DNA from: Actinomycetota bacterium
GTDB taxonomy: Bacteria > Actinomycetota > Acidimicrobiia > IMCC26256 > JACDBD01
Reading direction: 5' to 3'
NCBI GenBank assembly: GCA_013695115.1
Contig: JACDBD010000295.1
Span: 1-6,006 of the forward strand
Length of the DNA: 6,006 bases
In this document: in pieces, positions 1 to 4,841 of the stretch
How positions within the stretch are numbered: the first letter of the stretch is position 1
Layout: each line of letters begins with the position of its first letter
Notes under the pieces: model-generated
What the model was told of the DNA's origin: nothing
Seen by the model: the letters and a program-made list of their open reading frames with translations, nothing else
Databases searched by the model: none
Program-made: the position numbers and the translations under genes

Positions 1-48
1 CTCGATCGGCGTGTCGATCATCGTGACGGGCTCGGTCGTCTCGGCCAT
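1..48 (-). CDS. N-terminal fragment of an unidentified gene, possibly a second DUF35 OB-fold protein
   Basis: Only the first 16 codons lie in the window, reading MAETTEPVTMIDTPIE, so the product cannot be assigned by homology. The start is well supported. The ATG shares one base with the TGA of the upstream OB-fold gene (TGATG), and a GAGGA ribosome-binding site sits 6 nt upstream. It is therefore translationally coupled to that gene and probably in the same operon. From memory of the family, Zn-ribbon/OB-fold proteins in actinobacterial CoA-catabolism clusters often begin with a similar 'TPI' stretch just before their first beta strand, and they often come in pairs. A second DUF35 protein is therefore a reasonable guess, but no more than that. 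Confidence 0.6.
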   Translation of the reverse strand, partial: MAETTEPVTMIDTPIE

Positions 49-500
49 CACGCGTCCTCGGGGACGAACGCCTCGATGTCGTGGATGTCGCCCACCCGCT
101 CGTGCCGCCAGCGGGGCTGCACCCGCAGGCCCGTCGTCATCCGGGCTTCGTCGCCGGCGTCGACGACGTGCACCATCGCGGTGTCGGCCCCGTCGAGGCG
201 GATGAGCGCCCAGGCGAACGGCCGGTCGAGCGGGTGCTTCTCGTGCGGGCGGTGCACCCACGCCCAGGTCGTCACCTCACCCCCCGGTCCGACATCGACG
301 AACGCGTCGTCGCCGAGCGACTCGCCGGTCACCGGGTCGTACTCGTTCGGCGGGCAGTGCACCCGCCCGTCGGTGCCCCGGATGCCCTCGATGCGCCCGT
401 CGCGCAACGACGTGAAGAAGCGCCCGATCACCGGGCCGGTCGACCGCGTGTACGGGTACTCCAGGATGTTGGGAGCTTCGAGGACGTCCGGATCGGCCAT
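48..500 (-). CDS. OB-fold (DUF35-type) acyl-CoA-associated protein with degenerate zinc ribbon
   Basis: The product is 150 aa and has the layout of DUF35/OB-fold proteins that accompany thiolases, aldolases and MaoC hydratases in actinobacteria. An N-terminal helical hook (residues 11-40, with TGPVIGRFFTSLRDGRIEGI) is followed by a rubredoxin-like segment (about 46-60) and an OB-fold (about 65-147). The segment VHCPPNEYDPVTGE matches the usual zinc-ribbon position, but the expected CxxC pairs are gone. Cys49 is the only cysteine in the protein, and Asp55 and Thr58 stand where cysteines would be expected, so it probably binds no zinc. The ATG at 500 was chosen over an upstream ATG at 587 because the family homology begins here, and the longer form would cross the palindrome and the divergent gene. 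There is no clear ribosome-binding site. Its likely role is as a subunit or scaffold of a CoA-thioester enzyme; the substrate is unknown. Confidence 0.85.
   Translation of the reverse strand: MADPDVLEAPNILEYPYTRSTGPVIGRFFTSLRDGRIEGIRGTDGRVHCPPNEYDPVTGESLGDDAFVDVGPGGEVTTWAWVHRPHEKHPLDRPFAWALIRLDGADTAMVHVVDAGDEARMTTGLRVQPRWRHERVGDIHDIEAFVPEDA
55..59 (-). promoter_or_regulatory. Ribosome-binding site of the left-edge partial gene
   Basis: Read on the minus strand this is GAGGA, a strong match to the Shine-Dalgarno core, with 6 nt to the ATG at 48. It lies inside the last codons of the upstream OB-fold gene and fixes the start of the truncated gene. Confidence 0.6.
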
Positions 501-510
501 CGCGCCAAAT

Positions 511-524
511 GAGAACACGTTCTC
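511..524. promoter_or_regulatory. KstR-like palindromic operator in the divergent promoter region
   Basis: The sequence is GAGAACACGTTCTC: two perfect 6-bp inverted arms (GAGAAC and GTTCTC) around a 2-bp spacer. The TetR-family cholesterol regulator KstR of mycobacteria recognises a palindrome with core AAC-nn-GTT, commonly written TnnAACnnGTTnnA. This site carries the core exactly and differs only in the outermost T and A, which are G and C here. It lies in the 58-bp gap between two divergent genes, 10 bp from the ATG of the OB-fold gene and 34 bp from that of the thioesterase. A bound repressor could cover both promoters. The palindrome is directly visible; the regulator's identity is inferred, and no regulator gene is present in the window. 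Confidence 0.6.
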
Positions 525-545
525 GTGCCGGGTCGCAACCGCGCC

Positions 546-551
546 TACATT
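546..551 (+). promoter_or_regulatory. -10 hexamer of a probable leaderless promoter for the thioesterase
   Basis: TACATT fits the actinobacterial TAnnnT -10 pattern. Seven bases separate it from the ATG at 559, so transcription should begin at or within a base of the start codon and give a leaderless mRNA. This agrees with the lack of a purine-rich ribosome-binding site before the ATG. No convincing -35 element is seen. The palindrome at 511-524 would lie about 35-48 bp upstream of the predicted transcription start, in or just above the -35 region. Confidence 0.5.
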
Positions 552-558
552 CCTGCGC

Positions 559-1215
559 ATGCCGCTGCCGCCCGATCCGCGCACCACCTACGACCCCACC
601 GACCCCGCCGAGGATGCCCCACTGGCGGGCAAGCACCGGCTCGTGCGGGAGACCAAACGACTGGTCGAGCTGGTGGCGCACCTCGACGCCGACGAGACCG
701 ACCCCGCGGAGCTCGCCGCGCTCGCCGACACGGTCGCGGCCGCGGCCGACCGGGCCGAGCCCCACCCGAGCCTCCACGCCAAGGGCGGCCTCGCCGGGGT
801 CACCAGCCACCAGGGGGCGCTGCTCGAGCGCAGCGGGATCAGCGGCCGCAGCAACCCACTGGCCGCGCCGGTCCAGTGGCACGAGGACAGCGGCGACGTG
901 CTCCATGCCTGGGCGACGTACTCGCCCGCATACGAGGGCCCGCTCGGCCACGTGCACGGTGGTTTCGTGGCCGCGGCGTTCGACGACGTGCTCGGGTGCG
1001 CGCAGATGAAGTCGGGCCAGGCCGGCTACACCGGGACGTTGACCATCAAGATGCTGCGCCCCACCCCGCTCGGGAAGCGCATCGACTACGCCGCCGGCGT
1101 CGACCGGGTGGACGGCCGCAAGATCTACGTCTGGGGCACCTCGGAATGCGAGGGCGAGCGCCTGGGCGAGGCCGAGATCGTCTTCATCGCTCCGAAGAGC
1201 GGGATGCCGCGGTGA
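559..1215 (+). CDS. PaaI-like hotdog-fold thioesterase
   Basis: The 218-aa product has a hotdog-fold thioesterase domain at about residues 95-215. The family motif is clear at 130-146: GHVHGGFVAAAFDDVLG, with the HGG turn and the Asp142/Asp143 pair on the central helix where the catalytic acid usually lies. The strand YTGTLTIKMLRPTPLG follows and fits the substrate-binding sheet of acyl-CoA thioesterases. The expected activity is hydrolysis of an acyl-CoA to free acid and CoA in the cytoplasm. The N-terminal part of roughly 90 residues is longer than in minimal PaaI proteins of about 140 aa; it is acidic, alanine-rich and probably helical. The ATG at 559 was chosen because a TAnnnT box lies 7 nt upstream and because an in-frame upstream start at 76 would run antisense through the OB-fold gene. 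Its stop overlaps the next start by 4 nt. The substrate is not evident. Confidence 0.85.
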   Translation: MPLPPDPRTTYDPTDPAEDAPLAGKHRLVRETKRLVELVAHLDADETDPAELAALADTVAAAADRAEPHPSLHAKGGLAGVTSHQGALLERSGISGRSNPLAAPVQWHEDSGDVLHAWATYSPAYEGPLGHVHGGFVAAAFDDVLGCAQMKSGQAGYTGTLTIKMLRPTPLGKRIDYAAGVDRVDGRKIYVWGTSECEGERLGEAEIVFIAPKSGMPR

Positions 1216-1811
1216 GCGCGATCGCCGATCGTTACCGTCGGCACGCCGAGGCGTTCGAGCGCAAGGTCGCGGCGGTGCGCGCCGAGCAGTGGACCAACCC
1301 GTCGCCGTGCCAGGCCTGGAACGCCCGGGACCTGGTTGACCACATCGTCTCCATGCACGGTTACATGCTGCGACCCGTAGACCGTGAGCTCAGCCCCGCG
1401 CCATCGGTGAAGGACGACCCGCTGGCCGCGTTCCAGAGCGCCCGCGCCGACGTCGAGGCCGTACTGGGCGATCCCGACCTCGCCGGTGTCGAGTGCGACA
1501 CTCCCAACGGCCGCATGCCGGTCGAGCAGCAGATCGACGAGGTCGTCAGCGACGACATGCCGCTCCACGGGTGGGACCTCGCCCGGGCCACCGGGCAGGA
1601 CGACACGATGGATCCCGAAGACGTCGAGCGACTGTGGTCGAGCACGACGGCGATTCCGGCCGAGTTGATGGAGAAGTACCGGACACCGGGCGCGTTCGGT
1701 CCCGGGGTGGAGGTGTTCGGTCCGGAGGTGAAGATCCCCGACGACGCCTCGCGTCAGGACCGGTTGCTCGGTCTCATCGGGCGCGACCCGGGCTGGGCCG
1801 CGCCGGGCTAG
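1212..1811 (+). CDS. TIGR03086-type mycothiol-dependent maleylpyruvate isomerase family protein
   Basis: The 199-aa product belongs to the DinB-like, mycothiol-dependent maleylpyruvate isomerase superfamily, closest to the TIGR03086 group. The N-terminal four-helix region (residues 1-125) carries WTNPSPCQAWNARDLVDHIV, with His44 in the usual metal-ligand helix, and DMPLHGWDLARATGQ with His119 as a second probable ligand. The C-terminal part ends in the family-typical FGP and QDRLLGLIGRDPGW segments. Characterised relatives use mycothiol, the actinobacterial low-molecular-weight thiol, for isomerisation or thiol transfer, but most members have no known substrate. The GTG start overlaps the thioesterase stop (GTGA, 4 nt), which indicates translational coupling and a two-gene operon. 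The TAG stop is shared, base for base on opposite strands, with the convergent acetyltransferase gene. Confidence 0.85.
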   Translation: MSAIADRYRRHAEAFERKVAAVRAEQWTNPSPCQAWNARDLVDHIVSMHGYMLRPVDRELSPAPSVKDDPLAAFQSARADVEAVLGDPDLAGVECDTPNGRMPVEQQIDEVVSDDMPLHGWDLARATGQDDTMDPEDVERLWSSTTAIPAELMEKYRTPGAFGPGVEVFGPEVKIPDDASRQDRLLGLIGRDPGWAAPG

Positions 1812-2344
1812 AAGCCGAGGCGCATGCAGACGCGCGTGCGCGGATCGAGTCCGTTGTCGGCTTCGCGTGCTCTTACTGCGGCGAGCTCGGGCGTGAGCTC
1901 AGCGTCCGTGAGCGTTCGGAACCCACGCCGCTCGTAGTACGGCGCGTTCCACGGGACGTCGACGAACGTCGTCAGGGTCACGGCCGGCATCGCCCGGTCC
2001 CGGGCCCAGGTCGCGATGTGGTCGATCAGCCGCCGGCCGTAGCCCTGGCGGTGGTGACGGGGGTGCACCGACACCTGCTCGATGTGGGCACATCCGTCGA
2101 CGATATCGACGAGCGCGAAGCCGATGGGCGCATCGTCGGCGTCGGCGAGGACCCAGGCGTGGCCGCGATCACGGTACTTGCGCAGCTCGTCGAGCGACGG
2201 CGGTTCGTCCTTTGCGATCTCCTCCATGCCGATCTCGGCAAAGAGTTGCCCGGCGGCCCGCTCGATCTCCCGCAGGGCACCGAAATCATCCGGAGCCGCC
2301 GGGCGGATGGTCGGCTCAGGCAACTGCGTGGGCGGCGACGGCAC
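1808..2344 (-). CDS. GNAT-family N-acetyltransferase
   Basis: The 178-aa product has the GNAT fold: strand beta1 (TIRPAAPDDFGALREIERAA, 12-31), central strands (GHAWVLADADDAPIGFALVD, 61-80), motif A (IEQVSVHPRHHRQGYGRRLI, 88-107) and motif B (NAPYYERRGFRTL, 133-145). The acetyl-CoA pyrophosphate loop is HRQGYG at 98-103; its first position is His rather than the usual Gln or Arg. The acceptor substrate cannot be predicted. The GTG start is favoured because a GGAGG sits 6 nt upstream. That makes the gene overlap the upstream oxidoreductase by 29 nt. A TTG at 2323 is a less likely alternative, with an 8-nt overlap. It is the last gene of the minus-strand operon and ends tail to tail against the plus-strand pair with no room for a conventional terminator hairpin. 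Confidence 0.88.
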   Translation of the reverse strand: MPSPPTQLPEPTIRPAAPDDFGALREIERAAGQLFAEIGMEEIAKDEPPSLDELRKYRDRGHAWVLADADDAPIGFALVDIVDGCAHIEQVSVHPRHHRQGYGRRLIDHIATWARDRAMPAVTLTTFVDVPWNAPYYERRGFRTLTDAELTPELAAVRAREADNGLDPRTRVCMRLGF

Positions 2345-3356
2345 GCGCGACCTCCGCCCACCGCTCTCTCGACCCGGGGTTGTCGTTCCACGCGGTGGTC
2401 GCGAAGTAGGAGATCACCCGGTCGGCGACGCCCCGGTACCGATCGACGATGGCGTCGGCGAGCCCGTCCCAGGTCGACGTCAGGCTGAACACCTCGAGCA
2501 TCTCGTCGGTGAACGTCTTCGCCATCCCGGGGATGTCTCCCGCGGCCTGCTGCTCGTGCAGCGTCTCCGACGTCCCTTCCCAGCCGTGGAGCTCGAAGAT
2601 CCGCGAGTAGGTGCGGGTGGAGCCGTAGAACGCGAGCTGGAGGCGGGCCCGGTCGCGCCAGGTCGCGCGCTCCTCCTCGGTGTCGCCGACGATCGCCAGC
2701 AGCGGGCACACGATCGCGATCTCGCCGAGGTCGCGCCCCGCCGTGCGAGCCCCGGCCTCGATGTTGGGGCGAACGACCTCGTCGAGGTACCGCAGCGAGT
2801 GCAGCGGGTGCACGTGGATGCCGTCGGCGACCTCACCGATGGCGCGGCACATCCACGGGTTCACCCCCGCGAGGTACACGGGCGGGTCGGGTGCGTCGAT
2901 CGGGCCCGGCGACCACATCGCCGGCAGCAGGGTCAGCTTGTAGAAGTCGCCCTGGAAGTCGAGCTTCTCCTCGCCCCGGAACGCCCGGAAGATGGCCTTG
3001 ACCGCCAGCACGTACTCGCGCATTCGGGGACCGGGATGCTCGAACGCCGCGCCGTAGCGCCGCTCGATGTGGCCCTTGACCTGGGTGCCGAGCCCGAGCA
3101 CGAAGCGGCCGCCGGTCGCCTCCTGCAGCTCCCACGCCGCCTGCGCGGTCACCATCGGGCTGCGCGGGAACGCCACCGCGATGCCCGTGCCGAGGTCGAC
3201 GCGCTCGGTCGCGAGCGCGGCGGCGGTGCAGGCGCCGTAGGCGGTGCGGCCCGACTCGGTGATCCAGAGCCCGGCGAAGCCGGCGTCTTCCACCTCCCGT
3301 GCCAACGTGTGCATGGCTCGGATCGGGAGCCCGCCCGACATCGCGTCCAACTTCAT
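2316..3356 (-). CDS. F420-dependent LLM-class oxidoreductase, TIGR03617 (MSMEG_2256) type
   Basis: The 346-aa product is a luciferase-like (LLM) TIM-barrel protein. It begins MKLDAMSGG and contains GLWITESGRTAY (29-40), ATERVDLGTGIAVAFPRSPM (49-68), GGRFVLGLGTQVKGHIERRY (82-101) and DGIHVHP after the mid-barrel. These are the hallmarks of the TIGR03617 group of probable F420-dependent oxidoreductases. Such enzymes transfer hydride between deazaflavin F420 and an organic substrate in the cytoplasm; the substrate of this group is not known. The ATG at 3356 is chosen because family homology starts there and because it overlaps the kinase stop by 4 nt (ATGA). The frame stays open to 3662, but that part lies within the kinase gene and has no family similarity. 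The length is normal for the family, and the gene is central in the minus-strand operon. Confidence 0.92.
   Translation of the reverse strand: MKLDAMSGGLPIRAMHTLAREVEDAGFAGLWITESGRTAYGACTAAALATERVDLGTGIAVAFPRSPMVTAQAAWELQEATGGRFVLGLGTQVKGHIERRYGAAFEHPGPRMREYVLAVKAIFRAFRGEEKLDFQGDFYKLTLLPAMWSPGPIDAPDPPVYLAGVNPWMCRAIGEVADGIHVHPLHSLRYLDEVVRPNIEAGARTAGRDLGEIAIVCPLLAIVGDTEEERATWRDRARLQLAFYGSTRTYSRIFELHGWEGTSETLHEQQAAGDIPGMAKTFTDEMLEVFSLTSTWDGLADAIVDRYRGVADRVISYFATTAWNDNPGSRERWAEVARAVAAHAVA
2351..2355 (-). promoter_or_regulatory. Ribosome-binding site deciding the GNAT start
   Basis: Read on the minus strand this is GGAGG, a full Shine-Dalgarno core, with 6 nt to the GTG at 2344. It lies within the 3' coding end of the F420-type oxidoreductase gene. 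It supports the GTG over the later TTG at 2323. Confidence 0.6.
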
Positions 3357-4399
3357 CGTGCCGAGCCTAGGAGCGACTCGATCAGGCCGATGCTGTCGAG
3401 GTCGTCGATCGCGGTGGTGGCGGCCTCCATCCCCTGGCGTCCGTACGCCTCCGGTTGCCAGCGACTCCCGACTCCCGCGGTCGACGTCGCCGACGACCAC
3501 GCGTACACCGCGAACAACCGGTACTGCTCCCACGCCACGTCGGCGGCGAGCTGGACGCCCTCGCGCGCCAGCCCGGCGCGGTACCGGTCGATCCACTCGC
3601 GCTCGTGGGCGCGCCGCACCTCCTGCGGGAGGCCGTTGCAGATCACGTAGGCGACGTCCCACATCCCGGCGCGGCGCATCACCATCCCCCAGTCGTAGAA
3701 GCCGGGACGGCCCCGGTCGACGAAGAGGTTGCCGAGGTGCGGGTCACCGTGGGCAAGTGTGTGCGGCCGGGCTTCGAACAGCTCGGCGATCCCGGGCGTC
3801 TCCGCCACGTACAGCTCGCCGAGGCGGCGGAACGCCGGCGGCATGTCGTCCGCGAAGCGGTCGACGGCGCGCTGGATGAACGGCCCGCCGCCCCCGAACC
3901 CGAGGCGGTGCCCCTCGCTCACCCAGCCGAGCCCGGCCGTCAGCGCCGGGGCCTCCCAGAACCGCGCGTGCAGGCGGGCGAGCTCGTCGACGATGCGCCC
4001 GGCGACGTCGGCAATGTCGTCGTCGTGCGGGCTCGCGAACGCGCAATCCGACGCGATCAGGTCCTCCAGCAGCATGACGTAGCGACCGTCGTCGTCGAGC
4101 GACGCGTGGAGCACCTCGGGGATGCGCACCGGAACGTCGAACGCGAGGTCGCGATAGAAGCGGGCCTCTGCGACCCCGAGCCCGACCAGGTCGACGAAGC
4201 GCCGCTGGCGCTCGTCGAACGGCGCCAGCTTCACGAACACGGCGGAGGGTAACGAGGTACCGCTGCCGTAGGTCAATGCGAGCCGCGCCCGGCCGGTAGT
4301 CCCGGAGTGGCGATCGACGACCTCGACCGCGGCCACGTCGGCGTCGAGCGCCTCCGACAGCCAGGCCGGTGTGACGTCGGCGACCTCGACCGGGATCAC
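3353..4399 (-). CDS. Aminoglycoside phosphotransferase-like small-molecule kinase
   Basis: The 348-aa product has a complete eukaryotic-like kinase fold of the APH/ecdysteroid-kinase-like type. A nucleotide loop is suggested at HSGTTGRARLAL (31-42). Lys57 in AVFVKLAPF and Glu78 form the probable ATP-anchoring pair, and the hinge is at MLLEDL (109-114). The catalytic loop is HGDPHLGN (217-224), with Asp219 as the likely base and Asn224 as a metal ligand. FYDWG follows (234-238), with Asp236 in the DFG-equivalent position. All key residues are present, so the kinase should be active. Actinobacterial members in lipid-catabolic clusters have unknown substrates; a hydroxylated lipid or steroid is a guess, and antibiotic resistance is not implied. 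The GTG start matches the usual N-terminus (IPV..ADVTPAWLSEAL). The gene lies 10 nt after the DUF35 gene and overlaps the LLM gene by 4 nt. Confidence 0.87.
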   Translation of the reverse strand: MIPVEVADVTPAWLSEALDADVAAVEVVDRHSGTTGRARLALTYGSGTSLPSAVFVKLAPFDERQRRFVDLVGLGVAEARFYRDLAFDVPVRIPEVLHASLDDDGRYVMLLEDLIASDCAFASPHDDDIADVAGRIVDELARLHARFWEAPALTAGLGWVSEGHRLGFGGGGPFIQRAVDRFADDMPPAFRRLGELYVAETPGIAELFEARPHTLAHGDPHLGNLFVDRGRPGFYDWGMVMRRAGMWDVAYVICNGLPQEVRRAHEREWIDRYRAGLAREGVQLAADVAWEQYRLFAVYAWSSATSTAGVGSRWQPEAYGRQGMEAATTAIDDLDSIGLIESLLGSAR

Positions 4400-4409
4400 G
4401 CGCTCGGGG

Positions 4410-4841
4410 TCACGCTCCGCGGGGGCGCCAGAGCGGGACCGCCACGCCTTCGTCCGCGGTCACGAAGTACACCTCGACCGGCATGCCGATGCCGACGTCG
4501 TCGGGCTCGCACCCGGTGACGTTGCCCATCATCCGGGGGCCTTCGTCGAGCTCGACGATCGCCACCACGTAGGGCAGCTCGTCCTTGAACGGCTTGGCGT
4601 GGTTCTGGCGTATCACCGTGAACGTGTGCACGGTTCCGTGCCCGGTGCAGGTGAGCCACCCGGGATTGGCACCGCAGTCGGTGCACACCGCCCGGGGATA
4701 GAACTGGCGGTTGCCGCACTCGGGGCACTCCTGCACGACGAGCTCGCCGCGCGCCGCCGCCTCCCAGTAGGGCGCCGACACCGCGTCGGGACGTGGGATG
4801 GGCTTCGTCCACTCGTTGCCAGTCACGACCTCATGCGTCAC
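4410..4841 (-). CDS. Zn-ribbon/OB-fold (DUF35) protein, partner of the thiolase-like enzyme
   Basis: The 143-aa product is a complete DUF35 protein. It has an N-terminal helix (PYWEAAARGELVVQEC, 24-39), a rubredoxin-like zinc ribbon with CxxC pairs at Cys39/Cys42 and Cys53/Cys56 separated by ten residues, then an OB-fold (about 60-140, with GTVHTFTVIRQ and ending AVPLWRP). Members bind thiolase-like or hydratase partners; in steroid side-chain degradation the DUF35 domain of ChsH2 binds the aldolase Ltp2. The GTG start at 4841 overlaps the TGA of the thiolase-like gene (GTGA), and a GGGGAG ribosome-binding site lies 9 nt upstream, which indicates translational coupling and probably an obligate complex. 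The frame remains open far upstream inside the thiolase-like gene; that is a GC-rich artefact. Unlike the OB-fold protein at 48-500, it keeps all four zinc ligands. Confidence 0.92.
   Translation of the reverse strand: MTHEVVTGNEWTKPIPRPDAVSAPYWEAAARGELVVQECPECGNRQFYPRAVCTDCGANPGWLTCTGHGTVHTFTVIRQNHAKPFKDELPYVVAIVELDEGPRMMGNVTGCEPDDVGIGMPVEVYFVTADEGVAVPLWRPRGA

Noticed and set aside
511..524. Actinobacterial LexA/SOS box
   Set aside because: The SOS box has a four-base spacer between GAAC and GTTC. Here the spacer is two bases, which fits a KstR-type core better.
76..558. N-terminal extension of the thioesterase to an ATG at 76
   Set aside because: This part is antisense to the OB-fold gene, is Ser/Arg/Pro-rich and lacks homology. 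The ATG at 559 has a well-placed promoter.
525..1211. N-terminal extension of the TIGR03086 protein upstream of 1212
   Set aside because: The extension is a shadow of the thioesterase in another frame and is extremely Arg-rich. The family N-terminus begins at the GTG at 1212.
2082..3650. 522-codon open frame on the plus strand
   Set aside because: It lies antisense to the LLM, kinase and GNAT genes, has low-complexity Arg/Ala/Pro/Val-rich composition, and shows no recognisable domain. Long antisense frames are expected at this GC content.
3455..4252. 265-codon plus-strand frame opposite the kinase
   Set aside because: It is antisense to a gene with a complete set of kinase motifs and has no recognisable domain of its own.
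3353..4399. Aminoglycoside resistance gene
   Set aside because: The fold is shared, but the operon context and the DVTPAWLSEAL-type N-terminus point to a catabolic small-molecule kinase; nothing suggests antibiotic modification.
4617..4637. GAAC/GGTTC inverted arms around GTGCAC
   Set aside because: The arms are only 4 bp with non-matching flanks, and the site is inside the DUF35 coding region; it is explained by coding sequence.
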